Shown: positions 8,884-20,009, counted from the first letter of the stretch. The stretch is 64,000 nt of DNA from Arthrobacter_N sp051262515 (GCF_051262515.1 NZ_JBIMER010000001.1:186001-250000), one strand, 5' to 3'. The notes: a model not told the origin generated them from the sequence alone. A program made the numbers and translations.

Positions 8884-9585
8884 CTACTTCGTGTCGATCT
8901 CCGCCGGGGCCGGGCCGTCGGTTTCCGCTTCGGGCCGAAGCACGGCGCGCAACTGGTCCTCGGCCGCGATGCTGGTGATGAAGAACAGCTCGTCGCCGCT
9001 CTCGATGACATCGTCCGGGCTGGGGGTGATGGGGGCGTCGTCGCGCAGGATCGCGACGACGGTCGAGTCCTCGGGCCAATCGATGTGGCCGATGGTGGCG
9101 CCGATCAGGGCGGAATCGTGCGGGACGGTGAACTCGACCATCGACGTGACGCCCGTCTGCAGCGTCAAAAGCCGGACCAGGTCGCCGATTTCGACGGCCT
9201 CCTCGACGAGCGCGGTCATCAGGCGCGGAGTATTGACGGCGACGTCGACACCCCATGCGTCGTCGAACATCCAATCGTTCTTGGGGTTGTTGACTCGGCC
9301 GACCGTCCGGCCCACGCCGAACTCGCTCTTGGCCAGGAGGGAGACGACGAGGTTCACCTTGTCGTCTCCCGTGGCGGAGACGACGACGTCGACGTCGTCC
9401 AGACCAGCTTCCTTCAGCGTGCTCAACTCGCAGGCGTCCCCGAAGAGCCAGCGCGCGCCGCGCAGCCCACTGCGTCCCACGACCTCCGGTTTTTCGTCAA
9501 TCAGCTGGACATCGTGCCCGTGGGCGAGCAGCTCGCGTGCGATGGAGGAACCGACGCTGCCGGCCCCGACGATGATCACCTTCAC
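8884..9585 (-). CDS. trkA: TrkA-type RCK potassium-channel/transporter regulatory subunit (CeoB/C-like)
   Basis: A 233-residue cytosolic RCK protein. The N-terminal Rossmann domain has VKVIIVGAGSVGSSIARELL (GxGxxG) and the acidic strand end LIDEKPE, so NAD(H) or ATP binding is expected. The C-terminal part (from about residue 145, MVEFTVPHDSALIG...) is an RCK_C/TrkA-C domain. GTG 9585 was chosen because it lies 2 nt after the stop of the next RCK gene and gives the canonical N-terminus. Such subunits gate Trk/Ktr potassium transporters. The partner pore is not TrkH here: the only transporter alongside is the KimA-like permease. Confidence 0.92.
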   Translation of the reverse strand: MKVIIVGAGSVGSSIARELLAHGHDVQLIDEKPEVVGRSGLRGARWLFGDACELSTLKEAGLDDVDVVVSATGDDKVNLVVSLLAKSEFGVGRTVGRVNNPKNDWMFDDAWGVDVAVNTPRLMTALVEEAVEIGDLVRLLTLQTGVTSMVEFTVPHDSALIGATIGHIDWPEDSTVVAILRDDAPITPSPDDVIESGDELFFITSIAAEDQLRAVLRPEAETDGPAPAEIDTK

Positions 9586-9587
9586 GG

Positions 9588-10280
9588 TTAGGACTCCGAT
9601 GCCTGTTGGTCCGCAGGCGCTTTGGGCGCCTTGGACAGCGTGCGGTCGATGTCCGCCGTGGCGTCCACCGACATGATGGCGTGCAGGATGTCGCCCTTTT
9701 GCAGCCTCGCGTCCCGGGCGGGGATCATGCCCTCGCCAAACCGCGTGAGATAGGCGACACGGACTCCGGTGGCGTCCTCGATGTCGTTCAGGGTGCGACC
9801 GTACCAACCGTCGTGGAGCGAGACTTCGCCGAGGATCAACCGCCCGGACGCCTCGCGGAAGTCGCCGTTGATGCCTTGTTCGGGAAGGATCCGGCGCAAC
9901 ACCTGGTCGGCGCTCCAGCGCACGGCCGCGACGGTGGGGATGCCGAGGCGCTGGTAGATCTCCGCGCGGCCCGGGTCGTAGATCCGCGCGACGACATTAG
10001 GCACGTGGTAGGTCTCGCGTGCCACGCGCGTGGCCAGGATGTTCGAGTTGTCGCCACTCGAGACGGCGGCGAAAGCGTACGCGTCCTCGATGCCGGCGCG
10101 CTCGAGGGTCTCCCGGTCGAATCCGACGCCGGTGACCCGGCGCCCGGAGAAACCGCGGCGAAGACGCCGGAATGCCCGCTCGTCCTGATCGATGATCGCC
10201 ACCGTGTGGCCGGCGTCGTCCAACGTGTGCGCGAGGGTCATTCCCACGCGACCGCAACCCATGATGACGAAATGCGCCAC
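9588..10280 (-). CDS. trkA: TrkA-type RCK subunit, second copy
   Basis: A 230-residue paralogue of the adjacent RCK protein. It starts VAHFVIMGCGRVGMTLAHTL (GxGxxG) with IIDQDERAF ending the second strand; the C-terminal half (about 140-220) is a TrkA-C domain (RLILGEVSLHDGWYGRTLND). The GTG at 10280 gives the family N-terminus; upstream in-frame codons run through low-complexity sequence. It is the first gene of a two-gene unit with the RCK at 8884 (2-nt gap). The order RCK-RCK divergent from a permease matches what I recall for Rv2691-Rv2692 (ceoB-ceoC) and Rv2690c in M. tuberculosis. The two chains probably form a mixed gating ring. Confidence 0.92.
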   Translation of the reverse strand: MAHFVIMGCGRVGMTLAHTLDDAGHTVAIIDQDERAFRRLRRGFSGRRVTGVGFDRETLERAGIEDAYAFAAVSSGDNSNILATRVARETYHVPNVVARIYDPGRAEIYQRLGIPTVAAVRWSADQVLRRILPEQGINGDFREASGRLILGEVSLHDGWYGRTLNDIEDATGVRVAYLTRFGEGMIPARDARLQKGDILHAIMSVDATADIDRTLSKAPKAPADQQASES

Positions 10281-10418
10281 GTACAGCTCCCGAACTCTCT
10301 CGCCTTGGGCCGGCCCGATGCGCTCGGCCCCGTCGTTTTCCAGCCCAAGTCTCGCACGATTCGGCCCCGCGGGCCCCGCCGCGTGGATGCCGCGTATGAC
10401 ATGGGCGCGCTCAGGGGC

Positions 10419-10424
10419 TAACTT
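10419..10424 (+). promoter_or_regulatory. -10 box TAACTT for the leaderless KimA-like gene
   Basis: TAACTT is followed by TGACTG (6 nt) and GTG 10431. The lack of any Shine-Dalgarno supports a leaderless transcript. Confidence 0.45.
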
Positions 10425-10430
10425 TGACTG

Positions 10431-12446
10431 GTGCTGACGTTTCTCGACGCGCTCAAGCGGATCCTGGTGGGCAGGCCCTTCAGGACCGAAAGGCTGAAGC
10501 AGGCACCCCTGCGGCGCCGGCTGGCGCTGCCCCTGTTGTCTTCCAACGCCCTGTCCTCGGTGGCCTATGCCCCGGACGAGGTGCTGTTGACCCTGGCCAT
10601 CGCGGGATTGTCCGCCATTTACCTGTCCCCGCTGGTGGGTGTGGCGGTGATGGCCGTCATGCTGGTCATCATCGCCTCCTACCGCCAGTCGGTGAAGGCC
10701 TACCCGTCGGGCAAGGGCGACTACGAGATCGCGAGCGTGAACCTCGGCCCCCGGGCGGGCACGACCGTCGCGGCCGCGCTGCTGGTCGATTTCGTCCTCA
10801 CCGTCGCCGTGTCGATGTCCTCCGCGGCGCATTATGCGATCGCCGCCTTCCCGGCACTGGCCGGAAACGAAGCCCCGATCGCCGCGTCCGGCGTCGTGCT
10901 GCTGGCCCTGCTGAATCTGCGCGGTGTTGGAAGATCGCCCGTCGGCAACGCCCTGCCGACGTATCTCTTTGTCGCCGCGATGCTGGTGATGATCGGGGTC
11001 GGCACGGTCACGGCCGGCCTCGGGACCCTAGGCAGCGCGCCCAGCGCCGAGTTCGAGATCGTGCCCGAGGCCGGTTACGAAGCCGGCCTGACCGGATTCT
11101 TCGGCGCCCTTCTGGTGCTGCGCGCCTTCTCCACGGGTTCGGCCGCGATGACGGGCATCGAGGCCCCGATCAGCAATGTCCAGACGCTGGCGGCGCCGCG
11201 GGCGCGCAGCGCGGCGTCGATACTCTTGTGGTTGGGGGTCGTGGCCACGGCGCTGACGCTGGGGACCATGTTCCTGGCTCGGGCGACGCGCATCCACGTG
11301 GTGGAGAATCCGGAGACGAATCTACTGCTCGACGGCGGTCCGATCCCCGCCGACTACATCCAGAACCCCGTCGTGGGCCAGTTGGCGCAGGCGATTTTCG
11401 GTTCGGCCAGTGTGGGCTTCTACCTGATCCTGGCCCTCACCGGGGCCGTCCTGTGGATGGCCGGCCACGCGGCGTTCAGGTCCTTCCCGAATCTGGCGTC
11501 CCACCTGGCGACGGACGGATACCTTCCGCGGCAGCTGCGCACGCGCGGGGACCGTCTGGGGTTCAGCAACGGCATCATTTCCCTGGGAGTGGCGGCGCTG
11601 GTGCTGGTGCTGGTGTTCGACGCCCACGTGCCCACCCTGATCCACCTCTACGTGGTCGGCGTCTTCGTCTCCTTCACACTGAGCCAGCTGGGCATGGTCA
11701 AGCACTGGGGGCGGCAACTGGCGAGCACGGCCGACCGTCGGATCCGGTTGCGGATCCAGCGCTCCCGCCTCCTGAACCTGATCGGCTTCGTCTTCACGGC
11801 CGCCGTGCTCGTGATCGTGCTCGTCACCAAATTCATTTTCGGCGCATGGCTGGCACTCCTCGGGATCCTCGCCCTGTACCTGGTCATGTTCTCGATCAAC
11901 CGGCACTACGAGGCCGTGGACCGGGAACTCTCCGTGGACGCCTCCACGTCGGCGAAGGCCCTGCCGGCACGTGTCCACGCCCTGATCCTGGTGTCCACGC
12001 TGCGGAAGCCCGTCCTGCGGGCTGTGGCCTTCGCCCGGGCCGGCCGCCCCTCCAAGCTCGACGCCATCATCGTGGACATCGACGAAGACAAAACGGCCCG
12101 GACCGTAGCGGATTGGGACCGGCTCGGCATTCCCGTACCGATCACCGTTCTCGCCTCGCCGTACCGCGAGACGGCGGCGCCGATCATCGACTACATCAAG
12201 GGCATCAAACGCGACTCGCCCCGCGACCTCGTGGTGGTCTACATCCCCGAGTACGTGGTGGGACGTTGGTGGGAGCAGCTGATCCACAACCAGACCGCGC
12301 TGCGCATCAAAACCCGGCTCCACTTCGAACCCGGCGTGGTCGTGGCCAGCGTGCCGTGGCAACTGTCCGAATCCACCCATGGCCGGGCACTTTTCGACAA
12401 CACCGCGAACGCGCGGGACACCACCAGTGGCCGGAGGCCCGAATGA
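10431..12446 (+). CDS. KimA-like APC-superfamily permease (probable K+/H+ symporter)
   Basis: A 671-residue membrane protein with about 12 hydrophobic helices (residues 25-500) and a cytosolic C-terminal domain of about 150 residues. It tracks the B. subtilis potassium transporter KimA along its length as I remember that sequence: the N-terminal RPFRTERLKQ..., SSNALSSVAYAPDEVLL, SYRQSVKAYPSGKGDYEI, RGDRLGFSNGIISLG, a VTKF segment, and a final block WWEQLIHNQTALRIKTRL. KimA has SSDALSSVAY where this protein has SSNALSSVAY, so an aspartate I recall as part of the ion site is asparagine. The permease diverges from two RCK genes and is coupled to an RNA methylase by an ATGA overlap. Annotators often call it only 'APC permease'. 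Confidence 0.82.
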   Translation: MLTFLDALKRILVGRPFRTERLKQAPLRRRLALPLLSSNALSSVAYAPDEVLLTLAIAGLSAIYLSPLVGVAVMAVMLVIIASYRQSVKAYPSGKGDYEIASVNLGPRAGTTVAAALLVDFVLTVAVSMSSAAHYAIAAFPALAGNEAPIAASGVVLLALLNLRGVGRSPVGNALPTYLFVAAMLVMIGVGTVTAGLGTLGSAPSAEFEIVPEAGYEAGLTGFFGALLVLRAFSTGSAAMTGIEAPISNVQTLAAPRARSAASILLWLGVVATALTLGTMFLARATRIHVVENPETNLLLDGGPIPADYIQNPVVGQLAQAIFGSASVGFYLILALTGAVLWMAGHAAFRSFPNLASHLATDGYLPRQLRTRGDRLGFSNGIISLGVAALVLVLVFDAHVPTLIHLYVVGVFVSFTLSQLGMVKHWGRQLASTADRRIRLRIQRSRLLNLIGFVFTAAVLVIVLVTKFIFGAWLALLGILALYLVMFSINRHYEAVDRELSVDASTSAKALPARVHALILVSTLRKPVLRAVAFARAGRPSKLDAIIVDIDEDKTARTVADWDRLGIPVPITVLASPYRETAAPIIDYIKGIKRDSPRDLVVVYIPEYVVGRWWEQLIHNQTALRIKTRLHFEPGVVVASVPWQLSESTHGRALFDNTANARDTTSGRRPE

Positions 12447-13813
12447 CGCAGACCCCCCCGAACGACGACGTCCTCGAACTGCGCATCGGCGCCCCGGCCC
12501 ACGGGGGACACTTCGTGGCCCGCCACCAGGGCCGCGTGGTCTTCGTCCGCCACGCGCTGCCCGGGGAGCTCGTGCGGGCCCGGGTGACGGGGGAGGGCTC
12601 GGGAGGCCGCTTCTGGAACGCGGACACCATCGAGGTGCTGGAGGCCTCCGAGCACCGCACGGAACACCCGTGGCCGCTCGCCGACGCGCTAACCGCCGAG
12701 GCGGACGGACGCTTGCCGGTCGGCGGCGCGGAATTCGGACACGCCACACTCGCGCACCAGCGCCAGCTCAAGGGACAGGTCTTCCGGGAACAGCTGACAC
12801 GCCTCGGTGAAACCGACCCCGAGGCCGTGGGCTTCGCCGGCGTCGAGGTTCCCGCGGGTGAGCGCGGGGACGGATTGGCCTGGCGCACGCGGGCGTCGTT
12901 TTCCGTCGATGCCCAAGGGCGCCTCGCGATGAACGCATACCATTCGGACCGGCTCATCCCGGTCCACGAGATGCCGCTGGCGGTCGATGCCATCAACGCC
13001 CTGCGCCTCTGGGAGATTCCGCTCAGCGGCATCGCGCGCGTGGAGGTCGTTGCGCCGTCGTCGGACGCCGCGCCGCTGGTCCTGTTCGTCGAGAACGACG
13101 GCGCCAAGCCCGGCTCCGCCGACCGCGCCGCCAAACGGCTGCCCGACGGCACCTCGGCCGCGGTGCTGACCCAGGCGACGGGCTCGACGGCGGACGGCCG
13201 CGGCGAACTGCGCCGCCTTCGCGGCCGCACCTGGGTCGCCGAGAACGTCCTGGACCGCGAATACCGGGTCACCGGAGAGGGATTCTGGCAGATCCACCGG
13301 CTCGCCGCCCCGACGCTCGTGGAGGCCGTGACCAGCCTGCTGGAGCCCCGGCCTGGGCAGCGCTTCGCGGACCTTTACGCCGGCGCTGGCCTGTTTACCC
13401 TGGCGCTGGCCGACGCCGTGGGGGAGTCCGGGCGGGTCGTCTCCATCGAGGGGGCTCCGGGGACCAGCAAGGACGCGCGGCGGAACGCGCACGGCAGGCC
13501 ACAGGTGGAGATCGTTCAGGGTCGCGTGGAGAAGCGGCTCGCGGCCGCGGGTGTCCCGGATGGCCTCGAAGCCGGGTCCCTCGCCGGAGTCGTGCTGGAT
13601 CCGCCCCGCGCCGGTGCCGGCAAGGAGGCGGTCGCCCGCATCGCCGCCGCGGATCCGGCCCGCGTCGCGTACGTCTCCTGCGACCCGGCGTCCTTCGCCC
13701 GCGACGTCGCCTACTTCGACCGGAAGGGCTATGCCCTGCAGTCCGTTCGGGTGCTGGATTTGTACCCGCACACCCACCACATGGAAATGGTGGGACTCCT
13801 GGTCCGCAGCTAG
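12443..13813 (+). CDS. TRAM-domain class I SAM-dependent RNA m5U methyltransferase (RumA/TrmA-like)
   Basis: A 456-residue methyltransferase. The N-terminal 60 residues (LELRIGAPAHGGHFVARHQG ... GELVRARVTGEG) form a TRAM RNA-binding domain. The catalytic half has DLYAGAGLFTLALADAVGES (SAM motif I), VVLDPPRAGAGKEAV, and YVSCDPASFARDVAYF with the nucleophilic Cys of the m5U class, plus a final YPHTHHMEMV. The iron-sulphur cysteines of RumA are not evident in the N-terminal part. The gene overlaps the permease stop as ATGA, so translation is coupled. The target is probably a uridine in rRNA or tRNA. Similar placement next to the permease is remembered for Rv2689c. Confidence 0.9.
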   Translation: MTQTPPNDDVLELRIGAPAHGGHFVARHQGRVVFVRHALPGELVRARVTGEGSGGRFWNADTIEVLEASEHRTEHPWPLADALTAEADGRLPVGGAEFGHATLAHQRQLKGQVFREQLTRLGETDPEAVGFAGVEVPAGERGDGLAWRTRASFSVDAQGRLAMNAYHSDRLIPVHEMPLAVDAINALRLWEIPLSGIARVEVVAPSSDAAPLVLFVENDGAKPGSADRAAKRLPDGTSAAVLTQATGSTADGRGELRRLRGRTWVAENVLDREYRVTGEGFWQIHRLAAPTLVEAVTSLLEPRPGQRFADLYAGAGLFTLALADAVGESGRVVSIEGAPGTSKDARRNAHGRPQVEIVQGRVEKRLAAAGVPDGLEAGSLAGVVLDPPRAGAGKEAVARIAAADPARVAYVSCDPASFARDVAYFDRKGYALQSVRVLDLYPHTHHMEMVGLLVRS

Positions 13814-13835
13814 TACCCGGGCGCGGGACCCCGCG

Positions 13836-14330
13836 TTAGGCCTCGAGCCGTGCCAATAGCTCCCTGAGCCGGTCGACGAGCGGCTGCCGGTCGGCGTCCC
13901 GGACCGCCCCCAGGAGTTCGTGTTCGATTCGCATGAGCTCCACGAAAGCGGCGTCGACGATGCGCCGTCCCTCCGGCCGCAGCTGGACCCGTACGATCCG
14001 GGCGTCGTCCGGATCGGCCGATCGGCCCACCAGTTTCAGGGCGGCCAAGCGGTCGATCCGGTTGGTCATCGTGCCCGACGTGACGAGGTTTTCCCTGGCC
14101 AGTTGTCCCGCCGTCAGCGCACCGTGCGGGCTGCGCCGAATCGCGGAGAGCACATCGAAGTCCCCGAGCTGGAGACCCTGGGCCGCGAGGGCGTTGCGGC
14201 GCAGGGCGTCGAAGCGTTGGGCGAGGCGGACGATCCGGCTGAAGACGCCCATCGGCTCGACGTCCTCCGAGGGCAGGGCCCGCCGCCACCCGTCGATGAT
14301 TTCGTCCACGGCGTCCGTGTGCCCGTCCAT
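13836..14330 (-). CDS. MarR-family transcriptional regulator (aconitase-linked)
   Basis: A 164-residue winged-helix protein. DVEPMGVFSRIVRLAQRFDA begins the dimerisation helices; the winged helix runs from about residue 50 to 115 (GDFDVLSAIRRSPHGALTAG, LVTSGTMTNRIDRLAALKLV, DPDDARIVRVQLRPEGRRIV). ATG 14330 was chosen; GTG 14336 is an alternative with an AAAGGA site 4 nt upstream. The gene is divergent from aconitase, and two copies of the same palindrome lie between the genes, the first 39 nt from this start. It probably represses itself and perhaps acnA. Streptomyces TamR, a MarR protein controlling aconitase, is a functional precedent. Confidence 0.9.
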   Translation of the reverse strand: MDGHTDAVDEIIDGWRRALPSEDVEPMGVFSRIVRLAQRFDALRRNALAAQGLQLGDFDVLSAIRRSPHGALTAGQLARENLVTSGTMTNRIDRLAALKLVGRSADPDDARIVRVQLRPEGRRIVDAAFVELMRIEHELLGAVRDADRQPLVDRLRELLARLEA

Positions 14331-14368
14331 GTCCACCAGTTCCTTTGTGTCGGCCCGTCCGGACCACA

Positions 14369-14388
14369 GTATCTTGACATCAAGATAC
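14369..14388. promoter_or_regulatory. MarR operator O1, 20-bp palindrome
   Basis: GTATCTTGA-CA-TCAAGATAC has perfect 9-bp arms. It contains a TTGACA hexamer and lies just upstream of the marR start, so binding would block marR transcription. Confidence 0.75.
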
Positions 14389-14410
14389 TTGGGAAGTACC
14401 GTGAAAATAA

Positions 14411-14426
14411 ATCTTGACATCAAGAT
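14411..14426. promoter_or_regulatory. MarR operator O2, 16-bp palindrome
   Basis: ATCTTGA-CA-TCAAGAT repeats the core of O1 exactly. The two centres are 40 bp apart, about four helical turns, so two dimers could bind on the same face of the DNA. Confidence 0.75.
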
Positions 14427-14468
14427 AACCCCGGATCCGGGGGGGGTATGCGAACGGTCGTGCGTGGC

Positions 14469-14474
14469 TAGACT
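14469..14474 (+). promoter_or_regulatory. -10 box TAGACT of acnA
   Basis: TAGACT lies 108 nt before the acnA ATG and 43 nt past operator O2, implying a leader of roughly 100 nt. No good -35 hexamer is visible. Confidence 0.35.
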
Positions 14475-14582
14475 GTGAACAGCTCTGCCGTAATCCAACC
14501 GGACCGCCTAACGGTAAGGCGCGCCTAACTGGCGGTTCGTCCGGACCAGCAACAAAGATGAAGTCTGGCGAGAGGAGTCCCA

Positions 14583-17288
<2,706 letters not shown>

Positions 17289-17298
17289 GCGAGCTGCC

Positions 17299-17350
17299 AA
17301 CACCGCGAGGGCGGACATCCGGGTCACCGGGTGTCCGCCCTCGCGGTGTT
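17299..17350. terminator. Bidirectional hairpin terminator between acnA and thiolase
   Basis: The 24-nt arms at 17299-17322 and 17327-17350 pair fully except for one G-U position, around a GTCA loop. A TTTC follows on the plus strand. It separates two convergent genes. Confidence 0.8.
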
Positions 17351-17408
17351 TCATGGTCCCGCCGACGAGCGGGCGTGGCTCGCTGGTTCGCGGCCCGGAA
17401 TCGTTCCG

Positions 17409-18578
17409 CTACAGGGCGCGCAGGACCACGGCGCTGCCTTGGCCGCCGCCGCCGCAGATGCCGGCGGCACCCACGGACCCGGCGCCGAGCTCCGCCAGCT
17501 GGCGAGCCAGCGTCCCCACGATCCGGGCGCCGGAGGCTCCGATCGGATGCCCCATGGAAATCGCGCCGCCCTTGGTGTTCACGATCTCCGGGTCGATGCC
17601 CAGCTTCGCGGTGGAGCGGATGCCCACGGCGGCGAACGCCTCGTTGATTTCGACGGCGGCCAGATCGCCCGGGGCGAAGTCCGTGCCCTCCAAGGCGGCG
17701 ATGATGGCGTTGGCCGGTTGCTCGTGCAACCGCACGTCCGGGCCGGCGACGAATGCATGGGAGACGATCTCGGCCAAGGGCGTAACGCCCAGCCGCTCGG
17801 CCGCGGAACGGCTGACCAACACCAGGGCCGCTGCGCCGTCGGTGATCTGCGATGCGTTGCCCGCCGTGATGGTGCCTTCCTTGCTGAACGCCGCACGGAG
17901 CTTGCCCAGGGTCTCCACGGTGGTCTCGGCACGAACGCCGTCGTCTAGGGAAACGAGCGTGTCTCCGCGCCGGGAGGCGATGGTGAACGGCGCGATCTCG
18001 GCCGCGTGGAATTCCGCGGCGGCCGCTGCCAGGCGGTGCGAGCGGGCGGAGAAGCCATCCTGCTCGGCACGGTCGATGCCCATGGCCGTGTTCCCGTCCT
18101 CCGTGGACGAGCCCATGGACCGGGCCTCGAACGCGTCGGTGAGTCCGTCGAACTCCAGGGTGTCGATCATCTCGATGGCCCCGTACCGGGTACCGGCCCG
18201 AGCCCGCTGGATGTGCGGCGCCAGCGACATGGATTCCTGGCCGATGGCCACCACCACGTCGGCCTCGCCGCTGGCGATCAGGCGTTCGCCGGCGACCACC
18301 GCCTCCGTGCCGGAGAGGCAGACGGCATTCAGTGTCAGCGCCGGAACGCGCAAATCGATACCGGCTCCGACGGCGGATTGCCGGGCCGGATTCTGCCCGG
18401 CACCGGCCTGCAACACCTGCCCGGCGAAGACCCGCTGCACTTCCTCCGCGCCGATCCCGGCACGTTCGAGGGCGGCCGCCGCGGCATGGGCGCCCAGCTC
18501 CGTGGCGGAAACGGTGGCCAGGGCCCCGTTGAATCGTGCGAAGGGTGTGCGGGCGTACCCGGCGATCAATGCGCTCAT
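17409..18578 (-). CDS. Acetyl-CoA C-acetyltransferase (thiolase)
   Basis: A 389-residue thiolase. The nucleophilic Cys is in LNAVCLSGTEAV, the base His in GGAISMGHPIGASG and the second Cys in AGICGGGGQG. Length and motif wording fit the biosynthetic/acetoacetyl-CoA type rather than the beta-ketoadipyl type. It cleaves acetoacetyl-CoA to two acetyl-CoA. Its start overlaps the stop of the CoA-transferase B gene by 4 nt (ATGA type), so scoA-scoB-thiolase is an operon for using acetoacetate. A 3-oxoadipate role (PcaF) is the alternative, because CoA-transferase and IclR genes also accompany that pathway. Confidence 0.93.
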   Translation of the reverse strand: MSALIAGYARTPFARFNGALATVSATELGAHAAAAALERAGIGAEEVQRVFAGQVLQAGAGQNPARQSAVGAGIDLRVPALTLNAVCLSGTEAVVAGERLIASGEADVVVAIGQESMSLAPHIQRARAGTRYGAIEMIDTLEFDGLTDAFEARSMGSSTEDGNTAMGIDRAEQDGFSARSHRLAAAAAEFHAAEIAPFTIASRRGDTLVSLDDGVRAETTVETLGKLRAAFSKEGTITAGNASQITDGAAALVLVSRSAAERLGVTPLAEIVSHAFVAGPDVRLHEQPANAIIAALEGTDFAPGDLAAVEINEAFAAVGIRSTAKLGIDPEIVNTKGGAISMGHPIGASGARIVGTLARQLAELGAGSVGAAGICGGGGQGSAVVLRAL

Positions 18579-19225
18579 GCGGCTTCCTGCTCCTCGAGGT
18601 CGACGGTGAATGCGGCCCGGGTGGACTCGCTGAGTTCTTCGATGGCGGTACCCGGCGCGACGGCACGCAGCACCAGGGCGGAATCGACCACGTCGAACAC
18701 CGCGCGGTCCGTGATGATCCGGTCCACCACTCCAACGCCGGTCAACGGCAAGTCGCAGCGTTCCACGATTTTCGGTGTCCCATCCTTCGCCACGTGATCG
18801 GTGATGACGATGACGCGTGGCGTCCCGGCCACCAGGTCCATGGCCCCGCCCATGCCCTTGACGAGTTTCCCGGGAATGGTCCAGTTCGCCAGATCGCCGT
18901 TGGCGGCGACCTGGAGCGCGCCGAGAATCGCGGTGGCCACGTGCCCGCCACGGATCATGCCGAACGAGGCGGCGGAGTCGAAGTAGCTTCCACCGGGCAG
19001 CACGGTGACGGTTTGCTTGCCCGCATTGATCAGGTCCGCGTCCTCCTCGCCCTCGTAGGGGAAAGGGCCCATGCCCAACAGGCCGTTTTCGCTTTGCAGC
19101 GTGACTCGCACGCCCTCGGGCAGGTTGTTGGCCACCAGGGTCGGGATGCCGATGCCCAGGTTGACGTATTGGCCGTCGGTCAGTTCGCTGGCGGCGATGG
19201 CCGCCATTTCATCGCGGGTCCACAT
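18575..19225 (-). CDS. scoB: 3-oxoacid CoA-transferase subunit B
   Basis: A 216-residue family I CoA-transferase beta subunit. The catalytic glutamate is in LQSENGLLGMGPFPYEGEED (SENG signature), followed by GGSYFDSAASFGMIRGGH. It pairs with subunit A to move CoA from succinyl-CoA to acetoacetate (or 3-oxoadipate). Four nucleotides separate it from scoA, and it overlaps the thiolase start. Length is standard. The substrate is inferred from the acetoacetyl-type thiolase downstream. Confidence 0.93.
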   Translation of the reverse strand: MWTRDEMAAIAASELTDGQYVNLGIGIPTLVANNLPEGVRVTLQSENGLLGMGPFPYEGEEDADLINAGKQTVTVLPGGSYFDSAASFGMIRGGHVATAILGALQVAANGDLANWTIPGKLVKGMGGAMDLVAGTPRVIVITDHVAKDGTPKIVERCDLPLTGVGVVDRIITDRAVFDVVDSALVLRAVAPGTAIEELSESTRAAFTVDLEEQEAA

Positions 19226-19229
19226 GGTC

Positions 19230-19934
19230 CTATGCCTCCTGACGGACGCGCACGGTCCGCTTTTCGATGTCCTTGGTGCCGTCGGTGGTGACGACGTGCC
19301 GTACGAAGATCCCGGGGGTGTCCACGAGGGATGGATCCAGATAGTCCCGATGGATGATTTCCGCCTCGGCGAACGTGACGCGGCCCGCGGCCGCGACGAG
19401 CGGGTTCAGGTTCCGAGCCGTCATCCGGTAGCGCAGGTTCCCCTCTGGATCCGCCTCGTGGGCGCGCACCAGGGAGATGTCGGCGACGATGCCGCGTTCC
19501 AGGATGGCCTGACGCCCGTCGAACTCCATCACCGGCTTGCCGTCGGCGACGGGAGTTCCCACTCCCGTGGGTGTGTAGAAGGCGGGAATGCCTGCGCCGC
19601 CGGCGCGCAGCCGTTCGGCCAGCGTGCCTTGGGGAACGAACTCCACCTCGAGTTCCCCGTTCAGGAACTGCCGTGCGAAGAGTTTGTTCTCGCCCACGTA
19701 GGAGGCCAGGACCTTGGAGACTTGCCTGTTTTCCAGCAGGATTCCCAGCCCTTTGCCGTCCACGCCCATGTTGTTCGAGACGATGGTCAGGCCGGTGGCG
19801 CCGGTGTCGCGCAGGGCGGCAATGAGTCGACTGGGGATTCCGCTGAGGCCGAAGCCGCCAACCGCAATGACCATGCCGTCGCGGACTGTCTCACCCAGGA
19901 CCTCACTGACGTTTTCCAAGACCTTCGTTGTCAT
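19230..19934 (-). CDS. scoA: 3-oxoacid CoA-transferase subunit A
   Basis: A 234-residue alpha subunit with the family signature VGGFGLSGIPSRLI near residue 24 and the conserved TIVSNNMGVDGKGLG. ATG 19934 was chosen because it has an AAGGGAG ribosome site 5 nt upstream and gives the usual N-terminus MTTKVLENVSEVL. It is the first gene of the scoA-scoB-thiolase operon. The intergenic region with the divergent IclR gene contains three copies of a 15-bp palindrome, the nearest 16 nt before this start, so repression by the IclR protein is likely. Confidence 0.93.
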   Translation of the reverse strand: MTTKVLENVSEVLGETVRDGMVIAVGGFGLSGIPSRLIAALRDTGATGLTIVSNNMGVDGKGLGILLENRQVSKVLASYVGENKLFARQFLNGELEVEFVPQGTLAERLRAGGAGIPAFYTPTGVGTPVADGKPVMEFDGRQAILERGIVADISLVRAHEADPEGNLRYRMTARNLNPLVAAAGRVTFAEAEIIHRDYLDPSLVDTPGIFVRHVVTTDGTKDIEKRTVRVRQEA

Positions 19935-19949
19935 GATTCTCCCTTGATG

Positions 19950-19964
19950 GTCCACGATGTGGAG
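19950..19964. promoter_or_regulatory. IclR-type operator copy 1
   Basis: GTCCAC-GAT-GTGGAG lies 16 nt upstream of the scoA ATG. It matches copies 2 and 3 at nearly every arm position. Confidence 0.65.
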
Positions 19965-20009
19965 TCGCTGTCCTTCACGGGAAGAACGTAACAATGACGC
20001 GGGCACTTG

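Noticed and set aside
10424..13813. An 1,129-codon plus-strand frame joining the permease region to the methylase
   Set aside because: The first two thirds are a shadow of the KimA-like gene in another frame; the methylase starts at ATG 12443 with a coupled ATGA overlap.
13821..13836. Terminator between the RNA methylase and marR
   Set aside because: Only a 5-6 bp C/G stem with a tiny loop can form; too weak to call.
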